Shown: positions 25,247 through 34,833, numbered from the stretch's first letter. The stretch: DNA of 64,000 nt from FEB-35 sp050263095 (GCA_050263095.1 JBLNEW010000080.1:51286-115285); one strand, 5' to 3'. The notes: generated from the sequence alone by a model not told the origin. Translations and numbers: made by a program.

Positions 25247-25759
25247 TTACTCCCCCATGCGGAGGCCGGTCGCCTCCAGGAAATCTAGATATTCGTATAC
25301 CACCTCGAAATGCTTCGACTCCTCGGCGGAGAGGAGCTTGAAGAACTTCCTTTCCTGCGGATGCGCGGTCGACTCGGCCATGCGCCTGTACATCTCGCGC
25401 CCTTCCGCCTCGAAACCCAGGGCCTTTCGCATCGCGGCCGCCGCGTCCCCGGAAATCGCCTTCTCCTTGCGGATCCTGCTGGTTTCACGCTTGAACATCC
25501 GCATCCTCGCCTCGCTGGGAGCGGAGGACACCGCCGGGAATTTCCCGCTCTCCTCGAGATTGCGGGAGATGGCAAGGATGTCCTGGACGTGCTTGTCCTC
25601 GAGGACGGCCAACAGCTCGAACACCTGCCTCGCGAAGGCGTCCGAACTCTTGGCGGCGGCAGCGGTGAAAAACCGCTTCCCCTGTTTCTCGAACCGCAGT
25701 GCCCGGGTGAGCGCGCTTGAGGAGTTCTTCTTCCGTTTCGCAGACGGGACCTTCGGCAT
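25247..25759 (-). CDS. Ferritin-like / rubrerythrin-type diiron protein
   Basis: The 170-residue all-helical product carries two half-sites, LAVLEDKHVQDI and SAEESKHFEVV, plus ALGFEAEGREMYRRMAE; these Glu and ExxH patterns form the dinuclear iron site of rubrerythrin-type four-helix bundles. The rubredoxin domain is absent. The family handles iron or peroxide in the cytoplasm. The start is an ATG after GGAAGAAG; the earlier possible start lacks a site. Basic N-terminus (PKVPSAKRKKNSSS). Confidence 0.8.
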   Translation of the reverse strand: MPKVPSAKRKKNSSSALTRALRFEKQGKRFFTAAAAKSSDAFARQVFELLAVLEDKHVQDILAISRNLEESGKFPAVSSAPSEARMRMFKRETSRIRKEKAISGDAAAAMRKALGFEAEGREMYRRMAESTAHPQERKFFKLLSAEESKHFEVVYEYLDFLEATGLRMGE

Positions 25760-25845
25760 CGGGCTTCTTCCCCCCCCCTCGAATTCAGTAAGCAATCCCT
25801 ATCATTATGCTCTCGCTGCGCCCGGGTTTTCCACTTTAAAAATTT

Positions 25846-27651
25846 CTATTCTTTCTTCTTCGGCCGCCGGGAAGCCTCCAGGACCTTTTTCCGCAGGCGC
25901 AGCGAGGACGGCGTGACCTCGACCAGTTCGTCCTCGTTGATGAACTCGAGCGCGCCCTCCAGCGACAGTATCCTGGGCGGCACCAGGCGAAGGGCCTCGT
26001 CGGCGCCCGCCGCCCTGATGTTGGTGAGCTTCTTCTCCTTCGTTACGTTGATGTCGATGTCGACGGGACGGGAGTTCTCCCCGACGATCATCCCTTCGTA
26101 GACCTGCGCCCCTTCGCCTATGAAGAACGCGCCGCGCGACTGGAGGTGGAATATCGCATAGGCCGTCGCCCGGCCCGACCGGTCGGCCACCAGCGCCCCG
26201 TTGATCCTCTCGGGGATCGGCCCCTGCCACGGCTCGTATCCGTCGAAGAGGTGGTTGAGCAGGCCCGTCCCGCGCGTCTCCGTAAGGAACTCGGAGCGGA
26301 ACCCGATGAGCCCCCGCGATGGAATCCGGTACTCGAGTCGCACCCGCCCCTGCCCCGGATTTATCATCTTCGTCATCTTCGCCTTGCGGCTCCCCAGGCT
26401 CTGGGTAACCGCTCCAAGGTAACTTTCCGGTATGTCGATGAAGAGCATCTCGACGGGTTCCTTGAGCACCCCGCCTTCCGTTTTCGCGACCACCTCGGGG
26501 CGCGAGACCGACAGCTCGAAACCTTCGCGGCGCATCATCTCTATGAGGATCGCCAGCTGAAGCTCGCCGCGCCCCATGACGGTGAACGCGTCGGTGCCGG
26601 AGAAGTCGATCCGGAGCGCCACGTTTCCCAGGAGCTCCTTTTCCAGGCGCTCCCGCAGCTGCCGCGAGGTGACGTATTTCCCGTCCCTTCCGGCGACCGG
26701 GGAGGTGTTGATCGAGAAGACCATCGAAACCGTCGGCTCGTCGACCGCTATCCGCGGCAGGGGACTCGGCGCCTCCGCTTCGGAAAGCGTGTCCCCGATC
26801 GTGATCGCCTCGGCCCCGGCGACGGCAACTATGTCTCCCGCACCGGCCTCGGGGATCTCCTGCCGGGAAAGTCCCTCGTAGCCGTAAAGGAGCGCAACCT
26901 TGATCCGCTCGACCGCTCCGTCTTTTCCGCAGACGGACACTGTCTCCCCGGCGCGCAGGGTCCCGGAGAATACCCTTCCCACGGCAAGCCGTCCGACGTA
27001 GTCGCTGTAGTCCAGGTTCGTCACCAGGAACTGCAGGTGAGCGGAAGGATCCCCCGAAGGAGGCGGAATGTGGGAAAGGATGTTTTCGAACAGCGGCAGG
27101 AGGCTGCGCCCCTCCCCGACGTCCTTCCCGCGAGCCGTCCCCGCCCGGGCGTTCGTCAGCAGGATGGGAAACTCCAGCTGTTCCACGGTCGCGTCCAGGT
27201 CGATGAACAGGTCGTAGACCTCGCTTATCACCTCCTCGATCCGGGCGTCCGGCCGGTCGATCTTGTTGACGACCAGGATCACCGGCAGCGCCTGTTCCAG
27301 CGCTTTTTTAAGCACGAAGCGGGTCTGGGGGAGCGGCCCCTCGGAGGCGTCCACCAGCAGGAGCACGCCGTCGACCATCTTCAGGGTGCGCTCCACCTCC
27401 CCGCCGAAATCGGCGTGGCCGGGGGTGTCCACGATGTTGATCTTCACCCCGCGGAAGACCACGGCGGTGTTCTTCGCCATGATCGTGATCCCCTTCTCCC
27501 GCTCCAGGTCGATCGAGTCCATCACGCGGTCGGGAACGGCCTGGTGCTCTCGGAAGATGCCGCTCTGCTTGAGCATGGCGTCGACCAGGGTGGTCTTCCC
27601 ATGGTCGACGTGGGCGATGATCGCCACGTTGCGGATGTCTTTGGGCAGCAT
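25846..27651 (-). CDS. typA: Ribosome-associated GTPase TypA/BipA
   Basis: A translational GTPase acting on the ribosome in assembly and stress adaptation. The 601 residues are the usual length. G1 AHVDHGKTT, G2 region DSIDLEREKGITI, G3 DTPGHADF, G4 NKIDRPDAR are intact, followed by domain II (GRLAVGRVFSGTLRAGE), EF-G-like domains and the TypA C-terminal domain (GYEPWQGPIPERINGALV). Downstream of the SLOG-like gene by 13 bases, probably sharing its promoter. Confidence 0.97.
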   Translation of the reverse strand: MLPKDIRNVAIIAHVDHGKTTLVDAMLKQSGIFREHQAVPDRVMDSIDLEREKGITIMAKNTAVVFRGVKINIVDTPGHADFGGEVERTLKMVDGVLLLVDASEGPLPQTRFVLKKALEQALPVILVVNKIDRPDARIEEVISEVYDLFIDLDATVEQLEFPILLTNARAGTARGKDVGEGRSLLPLFENILSHIPPPSGDPSAHLQFLVTNLDYSDYVGRLAVGRVFSGTLRAGETVSVCGKDGAVERIKVALLYGYEGLSRQEIPEAGAGDIVAVAGAEAITIGDTLSEAEAPSPLPRIAVDEPTVSMVFSINTSPVAGRDGKYVTSRQLRERLEKELLGNVALRIDFSGTDAFTVMGRGELQLAILIEMMRREGFELSVSRPEVVAKTEGGVLKEPVEMLFIDIPESYLGAVTQSLGSRKAKMTKMINPGQGRVRLEYRIPSRGLIGFRSEFLTETRGTGLLNHLFDGYEPWQGPIPERINGALVADRSGRATAYAIFHLQSRGAFFIGEGAQVYEGMIVGENSRPVDIDINVTKEKKLTNIRAAGADEALRLVPPRILSLEGALEFINEDELVEVTPSSLRLRKKVLEASRRPKKKE

Positions 27652-27664
27652 GCGTTTCGGATTC

Positions 27665-28225
27665 TTACTTGAAGGAACGCTCGAAAAGCTCCCGGATCGC
27701 CCGCCGGCCGTTATCCTCCAGGAACCGGGTCCCTGTGCCGGTGAAGCGGGGGTTTCCGATCTTGAGGGAAGCGGGGTCCGGCATCTCCGTCCAGCCCTCG
27801 TCCTTCCACGTGGACCAGCGTCCCCGTTCCTGGTCGAATACGAAGATCGGCTTGTTGCAGAGCTTGGCGAACTCGGCCCCCCAGCCGGTGCCGCCGCGAA
27901 CCGTCCCGTCCGGCAGGATCTTGCCGATGACGTAGACCTCCTGTCCGGCGTTGACCTGGTACCAGAGGGTCTGCAGCACCTTGCGGATGAAAAGCGCGTC
28001 CGTGTAGGTGCGATGCATCAGCTTCGATACGTACGCCAGGCTCACGTCGCCTTTCGAAAGCTCCTCGCGGGAGAGAACCCTCACGCCGCGCGTGCGGGCG
28101 ATCCCGTGCCCCTCGAACGTGAAGTTGACCTCCTCGATGCCGTGGCTTTCCGCCTGGACGCCGAACTCCTGCTCCGCGCCGTTCGCGCCGCCGCTGTACA
28201 GGACGCACTCCTCTTTCTTCAGCAT
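27665..28225 (-). CDS. Unrecognised Rossmann/SLOG-like protein
   Basis: The 186-residue product starts at ATG after AAGGAGAGGG. It begins LYSGGANGAEQEFG, has KLMHRTYTD, and then GTVRGGTGWGAEFAKLCNKPIFVFDQ, a glycine-rich nucleotide-site pattern with a downstream strand like that of SLOG or lysine-decarboxylase-type Rossmann proteins. Such folds bind or cleave nucleotides, but that is a fold-level inference; I cannot name a specific family. Soluble, with no signal peptide. Likely co-transcribed with typA. Confidence 0.6.
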   Translation of the reverse strand: MLKKEECVLYSGGANGAEQEFGVQAESHGIEEVNFTFEGHGIARTRGVRVLSREELSKGDVSLAYVSKLMHRTYTDALFIRKVLQTLWYQVNAGQEVYVIGKILPDGTVRGGTGWGAEFAKLCNKPIFVFDQERGRWSTWKDEGWTEMPDPASLKIGNPRFTGTGTRFLEDNGRRAIRELFERSFK

Positions 28226-28252
28226 CGCCCTCTCCTTTTCGTTCTTCGGCCC

Positions 28253-28261
28253 ACTATAGCA
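28253..28261 (-). promoter_or_regulatory. Extended -10 promoter for the SLOG-like/typA operon
   Basis: TGCTATAGT on the minus strand fits TGn plus a five-of-six -10, about 28 bases before the ATG. It lies just beside the end of the interspersed repeat at 28284. Confidence 0.5.
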
Positions 28262-28283
28262 CGGACGCGCTGAACCGGTTGCT

Positions 28284-28844
28284 CTGCCTCGGAGGGGCAA
28301 GCGATATGGGCTCCACGGCTGCGCCTCCGGGGCTCCCCCGTCGCGTTACGCCTCGGCTCCCCTGCACTTCCGTTTTACGTGCCTATAGATAATCTCCCAG
28401 CGGTCGGCCATGCTTATCGGTACGCCAAGCCTCACCTCCATAGGGTGGTGAGTTCCACCACAGACGGTTCCGCCTCGTCTTCACGCGAGGGGGACCCCTG
28501 CGGCGGCCGCGGAGCCATGATCGCTTGCACTAAGTCGATTGTCCCCGCCATCGCTGCAATGACATGGAAACCCAGAGAAACATGGGCGCGTGCGGCGACA
28601 TTCCCGCAGCATCGAACACCAGCGGACCGTCCAGCGACATGCGCCATCCATTTGGGGCGCTTATCTCAGTGACTGGTGCGTTCCCTGCCTGCGCGGGATG
28701 ACGCAGCGGAGGCTTCATCGCAGCGGCCTGTGGAGCGAGGTGCGGATTGCGGCGAGCGGAACCGGCAGCGAGCGGGCGAAGGTCGCGAGCGTAGCTGCGA
28801 GGAAGTCCTCCGCGAGGAATCAAGCGTAACCAGGGAAGGCAGCC
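28284..28844 (-). repeat. Interspersed non-coding repeat, long copy
   Basis: This 561-base stretch, most of a 640-base gene-free gap, shares four blocks in the same order with 57377-57815 when read on the minus strand. The blocks are 28808-28844 (36 of 37 match), 28675-28698 (about 22 of 24), 28496-28524 (28 of 29) and 28284-28332 (46 of 49). The other copy lacks or replaces the sequence between blocks. It has no transposase and no convincing gene; two short minus-strand frames (71 and about 31 codons) lie inside and I do not trust them. Confidence 0.8.
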
Positions 28845-28864
28845 GGCGACGATGATATGGCCCG

Positions 28865-30697
28865 CTAGCGCAGCAGGGCGGTGGTGAGCCAGGGGATGTA
28901 GGTGATCGCCAGGACGCCGCAAAGCAGGATGATGAGGAAGGGGAGCGTCGCGCGCACGACCTCCATGAACGGCCGGTCGAACCGGTAGGCGGAGAGGAAG
29001 AGGTTCATCCCCACGGGGGGCATCAGGAACCCGAGCTCCAGGTTCGCCAGGAAGATGATCCCAAGGTGTACCGGGTGGATGTCGTACGCCGAGGCGAGCG
29101 GGGCGATGATGGGCACTACCACCACGATCGCCGAGAAGATGTGCATGGTGGCCCCGACGAGCAGCAGGAACACGTTCAGGACGAGGAGGAAGGCGACCCG
29201 CGATTCGATCGTAGCGCGTACCCACTCGAGGATCGTCTGCGGCACTCCCGCGTCGACCATGTATCCGGTGAGGCCGGTCGCCGCCGCGAGCAGGATCAGG
29301 AATCCCCCGACTAGCCGCACCGACTCGGTGCCCGCTTCCGGGAACTGCCTGCGCAGGTCTATGTCCCGGTGGAGGAAAACCTCCATGCAGAATGCGTATA
29401 GGACCGTCATCGCGGCCGCCTCCACGATCGTGGCGAATCCTCCGAAGATCCCCAGCAGCACGATGACGGGAAGGAGAAGATCCCATTTCGCCTCCCAGGC
29501 CGCCGCGCGAAGCTCCCCCAGGGAAAACGGCGCACGGGGGGCGCCGGCGCGCACTCCCGTGCGGACTGCCCAGGCGGCCATGATGAGCGACAGGAGCATC
29601 CCCGGCAGGAATCCGCCCTTGAACATCTGGTCCACGGCGATCCCCGCGACGACGCCGTACAGGATCACGGGCAGGCACGGCGGGAAGAGGAGCCCGAGGG
29701 ATCCCGAGGCCGTCAAAAGCCCCATCGAGAACCTCTCGGGGTACTTCTCCGCGAGGAGCGCCGGCAGCAGGATTCCTCCAAGAGCGACTATGGTCACCCC
29801 GGAGGCCCCGGTGAAGGTGGTGAAGAACGTGCACACCAGGACCGTTACCACCGCGATCGCGCCCGGCATCCAGCCCACAAGCGCCCGGAAGAAGCGGACG
29901 AGCCTGCCGGACACGTGCCCGACCGTTAGGAGGTACCCCGCGAAGGCGAACAGGGGGATGGTGGGAAGGGACGGCGAAGTGACGAGCCGGTAGATCTCGG
30001 CCGAGATCGAGGCGAGCGGGACGTCGGCATGGCGGAAGAACAGGACCGCGAAACCGCCGAGGCCGACGAAGAGCGGCGCCCCCAGGATGATCGCGGCCAG
30101 GAGCACGCCGACCGCGATGAAGAACGGCGTGCTTTCGAGAACGAGGCCCGACGAGACGAACGCGACCCCGGCTCCCGCGGCCGCCGCAACGGCCGCGCGG
30201 ATCGACCATTTCTCCGAAACGCCCCGGACGAGCCTCCACGCTATGAGGGCGAATCCCGCCGGCATCACGCTCTCCGCCAGCCACACCGGAAGGTACGGGA
30301 CTACGACCTGCCGGTCCACCCATTCCGCCCGCACCAGCTGAAACCCCGACCATGCGAGTAGGAGGGTCGCGGCGGTGGAAACCGATGCCGTGAAGCCGGC
30401 GAAAATCCCCCTGTACGGTTCGGGAAACCTGTCGGTGAGCCGCCCGAGCGACAGGAGCCGCCCGTCCCGCGCCGCGATCGCGCCCCCGAGGAGGCCGATC
30501 CAGAGCGTCGCATGCTGGACGAGGGCGTTCGAACCGGGAATGCCGGTGCGCCAGGCGCGGCGGCCGACGATCTCCAGGAGGGGAAGCACGGCCATGCCGA
30601 CCAGGAGGGCGATCGATATCGCGTTCTCGATCCTGGTGGGGATATCCGCCTTCGGCCTTGGCCTGCCGGCGGGCGCAGGTTCGGGAGGCGCCTCCAA
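28865..30697 (-). CDS. TRAP transporter fused DctQM membrane subunit
   Basis: The 610-residue product is the small four-helix DctQ part (about residues 25-165, with RTGIPGSNALVQHATLWIGLLGG) joined to a DctM part of about twelve helices (from about 175, with FVGLGGFAVLFF, TGASGVTIVALGGILLPAL, PPVGMNLFLSAYRF). Fused QM subunits are known. It imports an organic acid delivered by the DctP protein using a sodium or proton gradient. The start is a TTG three bases from the dctP stop; the ribosome site is weak and coupling is likely. Ligand unknown. Confidence 0.92.
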   Translation of the reverse strand: MEAPPEPAPAGRPRPKADIPTRIENAISIALLVGMAVLPLLEIVGRRAWRTGIPGSNALVQHATLWIGLLGGAIAARDGRLLSLGRLTDRFPEPYRGIFAGFTASVSTAATLLLAWSGFQLVRAEWVDRQVVVPYLPVWLAESVMPAGFALIAWRLVRGVSEKWSIRAAVAAAAGAGVAFVSSGLVLESTPFFIAVGVLLAAIILGAPLFVGLGGFAVLFFRHADVPLASISAEIYRLVTSPSLPTIPLFAFAGYLLTVGHVSGRLVRFFRALVGWMPGAIAVVTVLVCTFFTTFTGASGVTIVALGGILLPALLAEKYPERFSMGLLTASGSLGLLFPPCLPVILYGVVAGIAVDQMFKGGFLPGMLLSLIMAAWAVRTGVRAGAPRAPFSLGELRAAAWEAKWDLLLPVIVLLGIFGGFATIVEAAAMTVLYAFCMEVFLHRDIDLRRQFPEAGTESVRLVGGFLILLAAATGLTGYMVDAGVPQTILEWVRATIESRVAFLLVLNVFLLLVGATMHIFSAIVVVVPIIAPLASAYDIHPVHLGIIFLANLELGFLMPPVGMNLFLSAYRFDRPFMEVVRATLPFLIILLCGVLAITYIPWLTTALLR

Positions 30698-30698
30698 C

Positions 30699-31733
30699 CT
30701 ACCGTGCCCCGGACTTTTTCCCGCGCTGTGCGGCCCGGTATTCGTCGCGGAAATTCAGCGCGGCGTCGAACATGTCCGCGGGGATGACCTTCCCGCGGAT
30801 CCTGGGATAGATGTCTTCGACGACCTTGCGCCATTCCTCCATCGCGGCCGGGGGAACGTGGCTGATCTTGAGCCCGTTCTTCACCATGACCTTGACGGCA
30901 TCCTCGTTGAGCTTCCGTATCTCTCCACGAAGATTGCGCCCGGCGGCGCGGGAAGATTCCAGGATCTTCGGCCGCAGGCGCTCCGGAATGCGCTGCCACG
31001 CCTTCTTGTCGATCACGGTTGCGCCGGTGAGCGGGGCCCACCGCAGGTCGGCCATGTGCGGCGCCAGCCCGAACCACTGGAAGGCAAGGGCGGCCAGCGG
31101 GGTGGTGTCGAACGCGTTGATAAGCCCCGTCTGCAGTCCCGGCAGGATATCCACGGAGGAGAGAGGGACGGGACTGAAACCCGCCTCCTTGTAAAGCTGT
31201 ATGAGGTTGGTGTCCATCGACCAGACGAAAAGCTTCATCTCCTTGACTTCCTGGGGACGGGTGAACGGCTTCTGCGCGAAGAAGTGCACCCACCCGGCGT
31301 CTCCCCAGTTCAGGACGATCAGCCCCTTCTCCTCCAGCCGGCGCTCGAGCGCGGGAGAGACGCGGTCGCGGACGTAATCGAACTCCTCGTCGGAGGCGTA
31401 CATCATGGGAACGTGCAGCGCGTAGAAGCCCCGGTCAAGGTACGCAAGCCCCATGCCGGTGACGGCGGCTGCCTGAAGCTGTCCCACCCGCATCTTCCTG
31501 ATCATCGCGTCTTCGTCCCCCGCCACTCCGCCTGGATATATCCGGAGAGTAACGGCGCCGTCCGACGCCTTCTTCCATGACTCCCCCATCTCCTGGAGCA
31601 CGCGGTACCAGGACGACCCCTCCGGGGCCAGTGTAGCCATCTTTACGACCATCGGCGCCGCATGGACGGATGACGCCCACAGCGCGAACAGAAGGAGGGC
31701 GGCCGCGGCCCGCTTATTCGATGAAAAGTTCAT
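30699..31733 (-). CDS. dctP: TRAP transporter substrate-binding protein DctP
   Basis: The 344-residue product starts at the ATG after GGGAGGG. Signal peptide AAAALLLFALWASSVHA, then the DctP fold: VVKMATLAPEGSSWYRVLQEMGESWKKASDGAVTLRIYPGG, with the conserved ligand-carboxylate region (PLAALAFQWFGLAPHM). Periplasmic. It belongs to the branch that pairs with TatT proteins, and indeed overlaps the TatT gene by 20 bases. The ligand cannot be named. Confidence 0.92.
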   Translation of the reverse strand: MNFSSNKRAAAALLLFALWASSVHAAPMVVKMATLAPEGSSWYRVLQEMGESWKKASDGAVTLRIYPGGVAGDEDAMIRKMRVGQLQAAAVTGMGLAYLDRGFYALHVPMMYASDEEFDYVRDRVSPALERRLEEKGLIVLNWGDAGWVHFFAQKPFTRPQEVKEMKLFVWSMDTNLIQLYKEAGFSPVPLSSVDILPGLQTGLINAFDTTPLAALAFQWFGLAPHMADLRWAPLTGATVIDKKAWQRIPERLRPKILESSRAAGRNLRGEIRKLNEDAVKVMVKNGLKISHVPPAAMEEWRKVVEDIYPRIRGKVIPADMFDAALNFRDEYRAAQRGKKSGAR

Positions 31734-32631
31734 CAACCCTCCCTTTGAGCCTGCGCGCCTTGCGCTGCGCGACAAGGTTTGCGAGCCGGTATTCCGGGGC
31801 CTCGTTTCTCGCGTCGAAAGCCAGCGCCCGGTCAAGGAGGACCAGGAACTCCTTCCGGTCCTGCGACCGCACCGGCACGTTTTCGGCAAGCGTCACAAGA
31901 GGGGAGAGCTTTTTCCCGCCGGAGAGCTCCATTGCCCGCTCGAAGTGTCTCCTGGCCTTTTCCGCCGACCCCCCCATCGCCTCCGGCCTTCCGCCCTCGT
32001 AAGCGATGAAATACTCGTGGATCGCCCCGGCGTCGAAGTCCTCCTTGAGAACGAGCGCGCGGCGCATCAGCGCCTCTGCCCGGGGCAGGTCCGCCAGCAT
32101 TTCAGGATCGTCCTGCGCGGACGCGATCGCCAGGCTCCAGGATACACCCGTCCAGAAGAGAAGCGGCACGTCCTCCAGGTCCGTCTTCGACGCGGCCTTC
32201 GCCGGATTCGCCTCGAACTCCTCGCGGAATCCCGGACGCCCGGACGACAGCCCCCGCATGCCGTATTCCCTTGCGCGCAGGTACAGACGGCGCGCCCTGT
32301 CCCTGCCGGCGCGGGAAACCTCGGCATCCGGAGCCTCCGCCGCGTCCTCCCAGACGAAAGCCGCCGCGTACTGGGTGAATCCCCGGGCAAGGGATGCAAG
32401 CAGCCCCCGGTGATCCGGCTGCCCTTCGAGGAGGGACTCCATCGCCTTGAGCGCAAAGGGAACCGACTCGCGGACCAGTTCCGGATCGTCGTCGGTGGCG
32501 AATACCTCTCCCCCCGACGAAACGGCGTCGGCCACCCTGTGGAGCACATATGTCCTGGGAGAACAGCCGCACGCAGCCGCGGCGAAAAGAAGCGCAGCCG
32601 CGATGAAGGCGGCGTGGAATCCGCCGCTCAT
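31714..32631 (-). CDS. TRAP-associated TatT (TPR-like) periplasmic lipoprotein
   Basis: The 305-residue product has a signal peptide with lipobox (FAAAACGC). All-helical TPR-like repeats cover the rest (SVPFALKAMESLLEGQPDHRGLLASLARGF; ARRLYLRAREYGMRGL; ARRHFERAMELSGG; ALAFDARNEAPEYRLAN). TatT proteins form trimers that bind the cognate DctP and may carry hydrophobic ligands; Treponema Tp0956 is the studied example. The four-gene order kinase, TatT, DctP, DctQM with overlaps supports one functional unit. Confidence 0.88.
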   Translation of the reverse strand: MSGGFHAAFIAAALLFAAAACGCSPRTYVLHRVADAVSSGGEVFATDDDPELVRESVPFALKAMESLLEGQPDHRGLLASLARGFTQYAAAFVWEDAAEAPDAEVSRAGRDRARRLYLRAREYGMRGLSSGRPGFREEFEANPAKAASKTDLEDVPLLFWTGVSWSLAIASAQDDPEMLADLPRAEALMRRALVLKEDFDAGAIHEYFIAYEGGRPEAMGGSAEKARRHFERAMELSGGKKLSPLVTLAENVPVRSQDRKEFLVLLDRALAFDARNEAPEYRLANLVAQRKARRLKGRVDELFIE

Positions 32632-34769
32632 GGCTCGCGTCCTCCGCCCCGTCCGCCGTCCGCAAGGGCTTCCTCCACTTTCCTTCCCAGCTCGTCGCGG
32701 CGGAACGGCTTCTGAAGGAATCCGCCGAAACCTTCGGCCATCAACTCCCTGATCCGCCCGCTCTCGTCGTACCCGCTGGCCAATAATCCCCGCACGGTTG
32801 GATCCATGCGGCGCATCTCCGCGAATGCCCTGTCCCCTGTCATCCCCGGCATCTTCAGGTCGAGGAGAACGAGATCGATTTCGCCGCGCCGCATCCGGAA
32901 AATCTCCAGGGCATCGATCCCGTCCCTTGCCTCGATCACGCCGTATCCCAGCGAACGCAGCATCGCCCCGACCACTTCGCGGACGTCGTCCTCGTCGTCG
33001 GCGACGAGGACCGTGCCGTTGCGGCGCAGATGCGGCGCATCGGCTTTTTCCACAACGTGCTGCGGGCCGGAAGCGGCAGGGAACCCGACGATGAAAGTCG
33101 AGCCTTTCCCCGGCTCGGACATGACGAGGATCTCGCCGTCATGAGTTTCCACGATGCCCCGGACCGCCGCAAGCCCCATTCCCCGTCCGATGAATTTCGT
33201 GGAGAAGAAAGGCTCGAAGATCCGGGAGAGGGTTTCCCGGTCCATCCCGATCCCCGAATCGGAGACTTCCAGGATAGCGCACGGCCCCGACAGCGGCTTG
33301 CCGGACCGCACGATCACCGTGGCCGTCCCTCCCGCCGCCGCGGCGACTTCCTCGAGCCCTTCCGACAGGTGTTGCGCCTTCCATGTCCGTACGGCGAGAA
33401 CGCCGCCTTCAGGCATCGCCTCGCCGGCGTTTAGGCACAGGCTCATCACCACCTGCTTCAGCTGCGTCAGATCGGCCAGGACGGGAGGAGCCTCTTCCTT
33501 GAGGTCCAGGCGCACCTCCACCGCGGCCGGAAGAGTCGCTTTCAATATCGGGACGTCCTCCGACACGGCCTGGTTCAGGGAGATTATTCGAGGGCTGTAC
33601 TTCCCCTGCCGGGCATAGGCAAGGAGCTGGCCGGTCAGCTCCACCGCGCGCTCCCCGTTGCGCTCGACCATTGCGAGGAATTTTTCGGCTTCCGCGTTTC
33701 CGGCGAGCAGCAGGGACAGCATCTCCGCCGCGCCCGAAATTCCTACCAGCAGGTTGTTGAATTCGTGGGCAACGCCCCCTGCAAGCAAACCTATCGTCTC
33801 GAGTTTCTGGCTCTCGAAGAGGCGCGCCTCCATCTTCTTCCGTTCGGACAAATCCCGCGCGACCCGCAGGACCTGGCGGATCTCGCCCCGCTCGTCCAGC
33901 ACGGGGGAGGAGACCGTCTCCACTTCCATGTAGCCGCCATCCTTGCGCCTGAGCCGGTACTGGAGCGTCACGGCCGCCTTGTCGTCCTGGGCCAGCCGCC
34001 GGTTCCCTTCCAGGAACTTCCCCGAGTCGTCGGGGTGGATGAATGCCTCGGCTCGCACCCCCATCATCTCTTCGGGGCGGTAGCCCAGCATCCGGCGGGC
34101 CGCCGGACTTGCGTAAAGTATCTTCCCGGCGGGGTCGTGCAAGGAGATGAAATCCAGCGCGTGGTCGGCCAGGAACCGGTAGCGGGCCTCCGAATCCCGG
34201 AGGCGTTCTTCCATCCCCCTGCGCTCGAGCGCCGCGGAGACGATGGGAGACAAGATTTCCCCTATCAGGCGCACGTCGCCTTCGCGCCATTCACCCGGAG
34301 CGCTGTGCTTGTATATGGAGAGGAATCCCAGGAGCCGGGTGGCGAACTTCAGGGGGAACAGGAGGACCGACCGGACCGGGAGGGAATCGTACATGGCCCG
34401 GATCGGATCGTCGGGCGGCAGAAGTCCGAGGTCGCCGACCGCAATGACCGCCTCGGAGCGGAGCGCATCCAGCACTCTTCCGGGCGCGCCCGTCGAACGA
34501 TAGGCCGAATCAGGGTCCGGCCACTCCTCCGTAGGCGGGCTGCGCCAGACCTCCACCCTGCCGGTAGCTTCCCTGCACGATACTATATGGCACCCTTCCG
34601 CTCCGCACAGGATCTTGATCTCCCGGCACACTTCACCCAGCAGTTCATCCAGGCCGAGACCGAGCGCGCAGATACGGGCGATCCGGCGGGCAGCTACGTT
34701 CGCGACATCGCCGGACGGCGGGTTGCCTGTTTCCCGGCTCTTCGCCGGAAACGGAATCGTGTCTCCCAT
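32628..34769 (-). CDS. Soluble hybrid histidine kinase (GAF-PAS-HisKA-HATPase-REC)
   Basis: The 713-residue product starts at ATG 34769; the GTG at 34805 overlaps the -10 box and is excluded. GAF domain (about 30-185), PAS (about 190-305), dimerisation/phosphoacceptor box LAGGVAHEFNNLLVGISG (about 330), ATPase lobe with SDSGIGMDRETLSRIFEPFFSTK and GMGLAAVRGI, and a C-terminal receiver with VADDEDD, LLDLKMPG and the Lys of LQKPF. No membrane segment, so it senses in the cytoplasm. Its stop overlaps the TatT start, placing it in the TRAP operon. It has no DNA-binding output of its own and no response regulator is nearby. Confidence 0.93.
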   Translation of the reverse strand: MGDTIPFPAKSRETGNPPSGDVANVAARRIARICALGLGLDELLGEVCREIKILCGAEGCHIVSCREATGRVEVWRSPPTEEWPDPDSAYRSTGAPGRVLDALRSEAVIAVGDLGLLPPDDPIRAMYDSLPVRSVLLFPLKFATRLLGFLSIYKHSAPGEWREGDVRLIGEILSPIVSAALERRGMEERLRDSEARYRFLADHALDFISLHDPAGKILYASPAARRMLGYRPEEMMGVRAEAFIHPDDSGKFLEGNRRLAQDDKAAVTLQYRLRRKDGGYMEVETVSSPVLDERGEIRQVLRVARDLSERKKMEARLFESQKLETIGLLAGGVAHEFNNLLVGISGAAEMLSLLLAGNAEAEKFLAMVERNGERAVELTGQLLAYARQGKYSPRIISLNQAVSEDVPILKATLPAAVEVRLDLKEEAPPVLADLTQLKQVVMSLCLNAGEAMPEGGVLAVRTWKAQHLSEGLEEVAAAAGGTATVIVRSGKPLSGPCAILEVSDSGIGMDRETLSRIFEPFFSTKFIGRGMGLAAVRGIVETHDGEILVMSEPGKGSTFIVGFPAASGPQHVVEKADAPHLRRNGTVLVADDEDDVREVVGAMLRSLGYGVIEARDGIDALEIFRMRRGEIDLVLLDLKMPGMTGDRAFAEMRRMDPTVRGLLASGYDESGRIRELMAEGFGGFLQKPFRRDELGRKVEEALADGGRGGGREP

Positions 34770-34804
34770 GGATGCGCCTCGTAGGCCTGCTGAAACGTTT
34801 TTCA

Positions 34805-34833
34805 CTTATAGAAGGGTTGCGAATGGATGTCAA
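34805..34833 (-). promoter_or_regulatory. Sigma-70 promoter for the kinase/TRAP operon
   Basis: TTGACA, 17-base spacer, TATAAG on the minus strand. The predicted start near 34798 leaves a 30-base leader to the kinase ATG. Confidence 0.8.

Noticed and set aside
28432..28647. 71-codon minus-strand frame inside the repeat
   Set aside because: It is not kept in the second copy of the repeat and resembles no protein family.
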